DNA from: Chloroflexi bacterium GWB2_49_20
GTDB lineage: Bacteria; Chloroflexota; Anaerolineae; Anaerolineales; Villigracilaceae
Assembly: GCA_001796335.1 (NCBI GenBank)
Contig: MGMF01000001.1
Span: 446,324 to 510,323, forward strand
Length of the DNA: 64,000 nt
Direction: 5' to 3'
Part shown: positions 43,790 through 50,374 of the stretch, piece after piece
Position numbering within the stretch: the first letter of the stretch is position 1
Layout of the letters: every line of letters starts with the position of its first letter
Notes under the pieces: model-generated
Database searches by the model: none
The model's input: the letters and a program-made list of their open reading frames with translations, nothing else
Told to the model about the DNA's origin: nothing
Translations under genes and position numbers: made by a program

Positions 43790-44303
43790 AGATTGGCTGC
43801 TCGAAAACCAGCCGCTCACCCCTGAACAGAATCGGGAACTGAATGCCCACCTGAAGACCTGCACAACTTGCACGGCGCTGACCGAGGTGGACCTGTCTCT
43901 GAAATCCACCTGGTTGGTGGCTCCCAAGGCGGGGTTCACAGAACGCTTTCAGTTGCAGATGGTTGCTGAGCGCAAACTGATCCGCAAACGCCAGCTGTGG
44001 GGTCTCGGCTTACTGGCACTGATCGCCTTCATATCTGTGGGTTTCCTGATTTTTCAATTATTTACCGTTTGGCTAAGTTCTCCTGCCCAGTTGTTTGTCA
44101 CCTGGGTGACCTGGTGGGTCACGCTGGTTTCTTCCATTCGAACTTACGGAAGTATCGGCCTGGCATTGCTTGAGATCGCTGCCGGGATCATCCCCCTGCC
44201 CTTATGGCTGGGGTTGGCTGCTGGAAGTTTTCTCCTGGTACTGGGTTGGGTCGCTTCTCTATGGAAATTATCCTATTCAACACAAGCAAGGAGGTTGGTA
44301 TGA
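43770..44303 (+). CDS. Zinc-finger anti-sigma factor with membrane segments
   Basis: 177 residues from the ATG at 43770, preceded by AAGGAGG. The N-terminal ZAS motif LNAHLKTCTTCTAL (H-x3-C-x2-C) binds zinc and should clamp the sigma factor. Two or three membrane helices follow (GLGLLALIAFISVGFLIFQL, IGLALLEIAAGIIPLPLWLG, LAAGSFLLVLGWVASL), so it holds the sigma factor at the membrane. It overlaps the sigma gene by 20 bases and the next gene by four (ATGA). Confidence 0.85.
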   Translation: MNHRPFEDWLLENQPLTPEQNRELNAHLKTCTTCTALTEVDLSLKSTWLVAPKAGFTERFQLQMVAERKLIRKRQLWGLGLLALIAFISVGFLIFQLFTVWLSSPAQLFVTWVTWWVTLVSSIRTYGSIGLALLEIAAGIIPLPLWLGLAAGSFLLVLGWVASLWKLSYSTQARRLV

Positions 44304-45337
44304 AAACCACCCTGAGAATATATACAATTTTAATCCTGCTTATCGCCCTGTTTGTCCCGTTACAGAGTGCCTCTGCGGATGGGCTGACCGACGGACAGGT
44401 CATATTTGGCAGCAATTACACCCTCAAAAGCGGGGAGTCCCTGACTGGTGACCTGCTGGTATTTGGCGGTTCGGTAACGGTTGAAGCTGACGCACGTGTA
44501 TCCGGTAACATCGTATTATTTGGGGGCAGCCTGACCATCGCCGGAGAAGTAACCGGCGACCTGGTGCTGGTTGGCGGATCTGGTTTGTTAAAATCCACGG
44601 CAATTGTGGAAGGTGACCTGAACACGGTTGGCGGTAGTTTCCAAACCGAAAGCGGTGCCCGCGTGCTGGGAGAAATCAACAATTTTGGATCGCCTCCATC
44701 CATCGGTTATGATTTACCCACGCAAATCACCCCTCCTGAAATCCCAAATATATCCGGAGATATATCCCAGGCGATTAAATCAACCATCAATTTCAACCCA
44801 TTCTCCGAATTTGCATGGTTGTTCATGAAATCATTGGGGTGGGCAGCTCTGGCAGCCCTGGTGATGCTGTTTTTTGACAATCATACCCGGCGGGTCAGCC
44901 GTGCGGTTCTGCACCAACCGGTCATCGGAGGCTCGATCGGCTTGCTGACCTTGCTGGTGGCTGGTGTGCTCACAGTCATTCTTTCCATCACCATTCTCCT
45001 CATCCCCGTAGCTCTCATCGGTCTACTGATCCTGGCATTTGCAATTGCCTTTGGTTGGATCGCGATCGGCCTGGAAGTCGGTCAGCGCATGTCCAAGGTG
45101 TTCCACCAGGAATGGGCTTTGCCTCTGTCTGCCGCAATAGGCACCTTTGTGCTCAACTTTGTGGCATTCGGAATTGGGTTCATCCCCTGTGTTGGCTGGC
45201 TGGTACCATTCCTGATCGGCTTGCTCGGGCTGGGCGCAGTGCTTCTCTCCCACTTTGGCACACAACCCTACCCACCCACTGAAACCCCGCCTGCAGAACC
45301 CACACATTTACCTGTGAACTCTGACCCATCTTCATAG
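44300..45337 (+). CDS. Bactofilin-like polymer-forming domain fused to membrane domain
   Basis: 345 residues from the ATG at 44300, with AAGGAGG upstream. A signal peptide (TLRIYTILILLIALFVPLQSASA) leads to about 120 residues of right-handed beta-helix-like repeats with the period G-D-L-L-V-F-G-G-S-V (DLLVFGGSVTVEA, NIVLFGGSLTIAG, DLVLVGGSGLLKS), the pattern of polymer-forming cytoskeletal proteins. Four to five membrane helices follow. Exported bactofilin-like repeats joined to a membrane domain occur in cell-envelope stress operons. Being translationally coupled to the sigma and anti-sigma genes, it may report on the cell surface. Confidence 0.7.
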   Translation: MKTTLRIYTILILLIALFVPLQSASADGLTDGQVIFGSNYTLKSGESLTGDLLVFGGSVTVEADARVSGNIVLFGGSLTIAGEVTGDLVLVGGSGLLKSTAIVEGDLNTVGGSFQTESGARVLGEINNFGSPPSIGYDLPTQITPPEIPNISGDISQAIKSTINFNPFSEFAWLFMKSLGWAALAALVMLFFDNHTRRVSRAVLHQPVIGGSIGLLTLLVAGVLTVILSITILLIPVALIGLLILAFAIAFGWIAIGLEVGQRMSKVFHQEWALPLSAAIGTFVLNFVAFGIGFIPCVGWLVPFLIGLLGLGAVLLSHFGTQPYPPTETPPAEPTHLPVNSDPSS

Positions 45338-45427
45338 TGGTTCCCAAGATCAGATTCCAGCCCCACCCTCATACGGCAGCGGTTTTTTTATTGGCAAAGG
45401 ATGGTCTGGACAGAATTTCAATTAAGT

Positions 45428-45964
45428 TTACAAAATATTGGCGGACATTATGAATATCATGAGAGAAGAGAAACAACACACCGAGATCCCGAACCAGGCG
45501 AAAAGAAGACCGATCATTCGCACCCGGTTGGTGCGCCGGGGTTGGTTTTCCAGGGCGGATTTTGACGGATCTGAGGGGTTATAGCGTACCGGCACAAACG
45601 AGTTAACCGGATATTTATCCAGGAATGCTTGCGCATCTTCCTTGCTGAAATTATCACAATCGCCGGGGAAGAGATTATTCCCGGTATGCTCCACTCCGTT
45701 GGCTGAATAAGCATAATCAACCACGGGTTGGTAGGTCAATCCAGTCTGGGAATCTTTTTGTACATTCTCGCTTGGTGGACATTCATTCAGGCGGACCGCC
45801 AGTATTTTGCCGCCCGTTGTCTCCCAATCATACATCTCAACCGGGACATATTTCTTGCGCCTGCGCGAATCGATCAGCAGGAGGATCGCGCCCATCAGGG
45901 TGATGCCCACGCCCAGGCTGATCGGGAGAACCAGGAAGTACATCAAGAAAGTTTTTTCAATCAT
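45428..45964 (-). CDS. DUF3592-like membrane protein
   Basis: 178 residues with a membrane helix near each end (MYFLVLPISLGVGITLMGAI and MIGLLFAWFGISVCCFSSLM) and an extracytoplasmic or cytoplasmic domain between them. The middle part (VVDYAYSANGVEHTGN, FLDKYPVNSFVPVRYNPSDPS) matches the DUF3592 pattern, in which a beta-rich domain precedes a conserved V-x-Y-x-P-x-x-P. Function is unknown. GGAGG before the ATG and a clear promoter at 45984-46011 suggest it is expressed alone. A decayed copy lies at 56290-56455. Confidence 0.7.
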   Translation of the reverse strand: MIEKTFLMYFLVLPISLGVGITLMGAILLLIDSRRRKKYVPVEMYDWETTGGKILAVRLNECPPSENVQKDSQTGLTYQPVVDYAYSANGVEHTGNNLFPGDCDNFSKEDAQAFLDKYPVNSFVPVRYNPSDPSKSALENQPRRTNRVRMIGLLFAWFGISVCCFSSLMIFIMSANIL

Positions 45965-45983
45965 CAGTTTTCCTCCAATGGAG

Positions 45984-46011
45984 ATTATACTTCAGCCATT
46001 GTTTATTTCAA
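45984..46011 (-). promoter_or_regulatory. Promoter of the DUF3592-like gene
   Basis: On the minus strand TTGAAA (46011-46006) and TATAAT (45989-45984) are 16 bases apart, 19 bases before the start codon. A mutated version of the same sequence lies upstream of the relic copy near 56440-56475. Confidence 0.65.
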
Positions 46012-46213
46012 ACACCATGATCAGGATAAAGATGCACTGTTTTATGATCTGGGCGTTATTGGATCTCGCATATAGCATTGCATTACTAAAAGAGCTCTTT
46101 TTTGAATTCCTATTGTAATCTTGTCTAAGACGATAGTATAAACCTTTGACTGAACCAAAAACCAGGTGAAGCAAAAAAACTTTGTTAATAGTTTGAGGAA
46201 GGTGACACGATTT

Positions 46214-46244
46214 CAAAAAAAACAGCTTCTGATGATACAGAAGC
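46214..46244 (-). terminator. Intrinsic terminator of the two-component operon
   Basis: Read on the minus strand, GCTTCTG and CAGAAGC form a seven-base stem with a six-base loop, then TG and eight Ts. It lies 40 bases after the response regulator gene. Confidence 0.85.
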
Positions 46245-46283
46245 GGTTAATTATTTTTATGATCTTATCGATGACAGTTTAGC

Positions 46284-46964
46284 TTATCCCATTCCAAAGC
46301 GATAGCCAAAGCCCCGTTCGTTATGAATGTACTTTGGGTCTTCCGGGTCAACTTCCACTTTTTGCCGGAGGTGCCAGATATAGCGGCGCACAAAACCGAT
46401 CTCTTCTTTATACTGCGGTCCCCAAACTTGGCGCACCAGGTCTTCGGCAGAGATGACCTCGCCCGGGTGGCGCATGAGCGCCAGTAGGAGTTTATATTCG
46501 GTGGGTGTCAGAATGATCGGTTCCCCATAACGGGTGACACGCCGTGATCCCAGATTGATTTTTAACCCTCCCAATTCCAGCTGTTCAAAAACAGAACCTG
46601 TCACGCCGCCGCGGGACAACACTGCCCGGATACGGGCTCCCAATTGGGCAAAGGAAAAAGGTTTGCTGACATAATCATCCACGCCGAGAGAGAAGCCGCG
46701 CAATACATCACTCTCCTCATTACGGGCGGTCAGCATAATGACCGGGATCTGACTCATTTCACGGATACATTGAAGCGTCTCCCAACCGTCTTTGATTGGC
46801 ATGGTCACATCCAGGATCACCAGGTCGGGCTTGTGCTCAAAGAAAGCCCGCAGACCTTTTTGCCCATCATTAGCCGTATGGATGACATGTCCCTGGTCAT
46901 GCAAGTAATCGCCCAGGAGACCTGAGAGATTCAGATCGTCGTCGATCAGCAAAATGGAACTCAT
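46284..46964 (-). CDS. OmpR/PhoB-type response regulator
   Basis: 226 residues. Receiver domain with acidic pocket IDDD (8-10), phosphoacceptor D52 in LVILDVTMP and the conserved lysine in YVSKPFSF; then a winged-helix DNA-binding domain (LTPTEYKLLLALMRHPGEV, VRRYIWHLRQKVE). It should activate or repress genes when phosphorylated by the histidine kinase encoded just upstream, five bases away. It lies beside the molybdoenzyme operon, which is divergent from it, so that operon is the most likely target. Confidence 0.93.
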   Translation of the reverse strand: MSSILLIDDDLNLSGLLGDYLHDQGHVIHTANDGQKGLRAFFEHKPDLVILDVTMPIKDGWETLQCIREMSQIPVIMLTARNEESDVLRGFSLGVDDYVSKPFSFAQLGARIRAVLSRGGVTGSVFEQLELGGLKINLGSRRVTRYGEPIILTPTEYKLLLALMRHPGEVISAEDLVRQVWGPQYKEEIGFVRRYIWHLRQKVEVDPEDPKYIHNERGFGYRFGMG

Positions 46965-46968
46965 GGGA

Positions 46969-48039
46969 TCAAACTTCGCTGGAATTTTCCACTGGGATCA
47001 ACAGGTAGAATTCCGACCCGGGTGCATTTTTATCCGGCCAGGAAGGGCTGATTACACCGATGGAGCCATGCTGGGCAAGAATAAGTTTGCGCGCAAAATA
47101 TAAGCCCAAACCCCAGCCCGAAGGAGTGCTCTCACCGCTATTCACACGCTCAAAGCGCTCAAAAATAATCTTTTGGTGTTCTTTTGGTACACCCGGTCCA
47201 TGGTCTATGATTGAAATGCGGACCTGGTCACCCTCCTGGCAAGCAAATAATTGAATTGGAGTGCCCGATGGAGAATATTTTTCAGCGTTGCGCATCAGGT
47301 TACGGATGATCGTCTCGAGATGAATTTCATCCGCCAGGACGGGAGGCAGATCATGGGAAAGTTTCCAATCCAGCGGACGACCGGTCGGGACGAGGATCAC
47401 TTCTGCAGCCTGCTCCATCAGTGGGCGCAATGCGACCGGACCAATGTTGATGTCCAGCTTGCCGGCTTCCAGGCGGGAGACATCCAGAATGGTCTGGACC
47501 AGTTGGGTCAGGCGGGTGCTCTCGCCCATCATGGCCTTCAGCGTGCGGCGTGCCAGGGGAGGCATGTTTTCCGCGTTTTGCATGGCGAGTTCCAATCCAC
47601 CATTGAGGGTGGTCAAGGGGGAACGCAATTCGTGGCTGACCAACGAGACAAACTCTGATTTCATCTGGTCCAGGTGCTGTAATTCATGGTTGGCTTGATC
47701 CAATTCCATATTGCGCTCTTCCAGTGCGGAAGTACGCTCCTCCACTTTCCTTTCCAACTCGCGGTTAAGAACCTGTACCTCGGTAATCGCCTTTTTTTCA
47801 GCATTGACCAGCTCGCGTAACCAGGCAATGAGAAACCCAATAATGATTGGTCCCATCAACCCGAAGATAATGGTCTCGCTGGAAAAAGCCAGGCCAAAAT
47901 TAAATCCATCTTCCAATCCATGTTCAATGAACTCAAATACAAAAGCAGTAACTGACAGAAAGAGCGGTACAGCCCATTGTAATAACTTTAAGTCCAGAAA
48001 CCGATTATTATTCAGCCAATCTAGCAGATTAAATTTCAT
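46969..48039 (-). CDS. Membrane sensor histidine kinase
   Basis: 356 residues. Two membrane helices near the N-terminus (about 22-36 and 57-75) without a sizeable outer domain, then a coiled coil (EVQVLNRELERKVEERTSAL), the HisKA box with H136 in FVSLVSHELRSPLTTL and the ATP-binding N, G1 and G2 boxes (NLMRNAEKYSPSG, IDHGPGVP, GWGLGLYFARKLI). With almost no extracytoplasmic sensor region it may sense a membrane or redox signal. A TATAAT box at 48051-48046 ends six bases before the ATG and there is no ribosome site, so the message appears leaderless. Confidence 0.92.
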   Translation of the reverse strand: MKFNLLDWLNNNRFLDLKLLQWAVPLFLSVTAFVFEFIEHGLEDGFNFGLAFSSETIIFGLMGPIIIGFLIAWLRELVNAEKKAITEVQVLNRELERKVEERTSALEERNMELDQANHELQHLDQMKSEFVSLVSHELRSPLTTLNGGLELAMQNAENMPPLARRTLKAMMGESTRLTQLVQTILDVSRLEAGKLDINIGPVALRPLMEQAAEVILVPTGRPLDWKLSHDLPPVLADEIHLETIIRNLMRNAEKYSPSGTPIQLFACQEGDQVRISIIDHGPGVPKEHQKIIFERFERVNSGESTPSGWGLGLYFARKLILAQHGSIGVISPSWPDKNAPGSEFYLLIPVENSSEV

Positions 48040-48142
48040 ATATAAATTATAGTCATTTTGTCTAATTTTGGCAGTACCCAGTTCAAGGTTTTATCCAAAG
48101 AGGACATATTTGAGACAGTATACGACATCATTTTGACGCGCA

Positions 48143-48152
48143 TTAACGTTAA
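48143..48152. promoter_or_regulatory. Palindromic candidate operator in the divergent control region
   Basis: TTAACGTTAA, a perfect 10-bp palindrome flanked by CAT and CATT, lies in the 180-base space between the kinase gene and the cytochrome gene, 67 bases before the latter. A TTGACG lies just upstream (48134-48139). It is a plausible regulator site; no family consensus is matched. Confidence 0.3.
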
Positions 48153-48218
48153 CATTCATGTTATTTTAAGGATGGTGAATTCCATCTCAACCGCTTGTTA
48201 AAAAAAAGGAGAATGTCT

Positions 48219-49685
48219 ATGAAAAAAAATCTACTTGTAATCGTTTTTTTGCTTGTGCTGGCTGCCCTTTTGGTGGCTTGCGGTGGGCAAACAACCCAGG
48301 CCCCAACCGATGCGCCAACCAGCGCTTCAATTGTCACCGAAGCCCCGACAGAAGCCCCGGTTGCGTTGAGCGGTGACCCCATTCAAGGAGGTTTGCTATA
48401 CGATGATTGGGTAAAAGTTCTCGGTGTGGATGCCCCCACTGACAACCAACCGCTCTGGGGTACCCAAACCACGAACACCCGCTCTGGTAAGGATACCTGG
48501 CGCTGCAAAGAATGCCATGGTTGGGATTACAACGGTGTGAATGGCGCTTATGGGAAAGGTTCGCACATGACAGGTTTTGTAGGCGTATCCCAGGTTGCTG
48601 GCACAGACGCCAGCGCCATCCTGGCTGCCCTCAAAGGTGCAACCAACCCAGATCATGACTTCTCATCTGTAATGGATGATCAGGCTCTTACAAACCTGGC
48701 GCTCTTCCTGAATGATTACCAGTTCGATACGAGTTTCTTTATTGGTGCGGACAAGTTAGCTACTTCTGGCGATGCAGTTAATGGTAAAAACCTCTTTTAT
48801 CAAAACTGCTCTTATTGCCATGGGCCTCAGGGCTTGAGCATGAACTTCGCTGACGATAGTGATCCCGAATACTACGGTACGATCGCCAGTGACAATCCAT
48901 GGGAATTTATCCACAAGGCCCGCTTCGGACAGCCGAACGCTGAAAATATGCCCTCCATGGTTGATCTTGGTTTGAGCGACGCTGAATACGCCGATCTGCT
49001 GGCTTATGCCCAGACCTTGCCGACCTCCAGCCCGGTCACTGAGGGTGGACGCTTGTACGATAAGTGGTTCGCGGCTTTGGGTGTGGATGCACCTGCAGGC
49101 GATCAACCCCTCTGGGCGACCCAGACAACAAACACCCGCACTGGAGCAGATACCTGGCGCTGCAAGGAATGCCACGGCTGGGATTATAAAGGCGTGGATG
49201 GTCGCTATGGCTCCGGTTCACACCAGACCGGATTCCCTGGAATTCTTGATGCGGCCGCGATGAGCCCTGAAGAATTAACCGCCTGGTTGGATGGCAGCAA
49301 GAACGCCGACCACAACTTCTCAACCTATATGACTGCTGACGATTTTGCCCGCCTGGTAGCGTTCATCCAAAAAGATGTCTTCGATAAGAGCACGATCATC
49401 AATGATGACAAGACAGTCGTTGGCGGAGACGCCACGCATGGCAAGTTGTTATTTGACTCGGTTTGCAAAGTTTGCCATGGTACAGACGGCAAAACCTTTA
49501 ACTTTGGCAGTGATAGCGAACCGGAATATTTTGGCACCATTGCCGCTGACAATCCCTGGGAGTTCTTCAACAAAGCCACCGTGGGTGTCCCTGGCGAGGC
49601 TATGCCTGCGGGCTGGAACCTCGGTTGGAATTTACAGGATATCATTGATCTGCTAACCTACGCTCAGACATTGCCAACCAAATAA
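48219..49685 (+). CDS. Tetraheme c-type cytochrome lipoprotein made of two tandem diheme units
   Basis: 488 residues from the ATG at 48219, with GGAG seven bases upstream. A lipoprotein signal (LLVIVFLLVLAALLVACGG) and a threonine/alanine/proline linker precede two copies of a 219-residue unit. Each unit has DTWRCKECHGWDY and a second CxxCH, so the heme motifs begin at C96, C197, C315 and C416, spaced exactly 219 apart. Both units also share PEYYGTIASDNPWEF-like segments. It should hold four c-type hemes on the outer face of the membrane and pass electrons to or from the molybdoenzyme. It is the first gene of the operon and ends in a terminator, so it may be made in excess. Confidence 0.85.
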   Translation: MKKNLLVIVFLLVLAALLVACGGQTTQAPTDAPTSASIVTEAPTEAPVALSGDPIQGGLLYDDWVKVLGVDAPTDNQPLWGTQTTNTRSGKDTWRCKECHGWDYNGVNGAYGKGSHMTGFVGVSQVAGTDASAILAALKGATNPDHDFSSVMDDQALTNLALFLNDYQFDTSFFIGADKLATSGDAVNGKNLFYQNCSYCHGPQGLSMNFADDSDPEYYGTIASDNPWEFIHKARFGQPNAENMPSMVDLGLSDAEYADLLAYAQTLPTSSPVTEGGRLYDKWFAALGVDAPAGDQPLWATQTTNTRTGADTWRCKECHGWDYKGVDGRYGSGSHQTGFPGILDAAAMSPEELTAWLDGSKNADHNFSTYMTADDFARLVAFIQKDVFDKSTIINDDKTVVGGDATHGKLLFDSVCKVCHGTDGKTFNFGSDSEPEYFGTIAADNPWEFFNKATVGVPGEAMPAGWNLGWNLQDIIDLLTYAQTLPTK

Positions 49686-49696
49686 TTTTCATCTTC

Positions 49697-49731
49697 AAGA
49701 GGCCGGGCGTCAGTGCCCGGCCTCTTCTTTT
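49697..49731 (+). terminator. Strong intrinsic terminator between the two cytochrome genes
   Basis: Twelve-base stem AAGAGGCCGGGC/GCCCGGCCTCTT with a six-base loop, followed by CTTTTACTCTTTTTTTTTT. It lies 12 bases after the tetraheme cytochrome stop. Read-through or a second promoter would be needed for the genes downstream. Confidence 0.85.
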
Positions 49732-49801
49732 ACTCTTTTTTTTTTATTAGTGGAATTATTGCTTTCTATTTCTTTCTCAAAACCTTCGTTCGAGGTGTTT
49801 C

Positions 49802-50374
49802 ATGAAACAAAATTTTACCTGGTGGATGGCTTCACTCGCACTGCTGGGAATTTTTTCCCTGGCAGTTGTGCTTTTCATGGCCGAACCCGCCCATGCCTTG
49901 CCAGAATATGCCAAACGAACAGGTGAATCTTGCGCCACCTGCCATGTCAACCCCGGCGGCGGTGGACCGCGCACCCTGCGCGGCGCGTTATGGGCCGCCC
50001 GGGGAAAACCCGATCTGGTCCCAGCTCTGCCCGGTGTTTTGATTGCTCCTGGTGTGGTTGATGGAGCTGAACTTTATCAAATCGGCTGTTCCACCTGCCA
50101 CGGACTTTATGGAGAAGGATTGTTTGGACGCGAACTGGCGAACACCGGTTTGAATGACAACAAAATCCGTACCAATATCCTGAATGGCCGCCTGAAAAGC
50201 GGCATGCCGTCTTTTGAAGGCATGTTCACAGATCCACAACTTAAAGCACTGGTGGATTACGTGGTAACGCTGGCGGATGGCACTGCTGTCTTTCCACCGG
50301 CTGAATATCCCCTGGACCCGCCAGCCTTCAATTGTTCGGTACAATCCCCCACTGAATCCTGCGGAGGCAACTAA
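49802..50374 (+). CDS. Diheme c-type cytochrome, exported
   Basis: 190 residues. A signal anchor (WWMASLALLGIFSLAVVLFM) is followed by ESCATCHVNPGGGGPRTLRG, with the first heme at C44, and IGCSTCHGLYGEG with the second at C96, leading into an ordinary cytochrome c domain ending PQLKALVDYVVTL. The second domain has a plausible Met axial ligand in LKSGMPSFEG. It likely carries electrons between the catalytic unit and the tetraheme lipoprotein or a soluble partner. GAGG six bases before the ATG; the stop overlaps the next gene (TAATG), so it is coupled to the molybdoenzyme. Confidence 0.85.
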   Translation: MKQNFTWWMASLALLGIFSLAVVLFMAEPAHALPEYAKRTGESCATCHVNPGGGGPRTLRGALWAARGKPDLVPALPGVLIAPGVVDGAELYQIGCSTCHGLYGEGLFGRELANTGLNDNKIRTNILNGRLKSGMPSFEGMFTDPQLKALVDYVVTLADGTAVFPPAEYPLDPPAFNCSVQSPTESCGGN

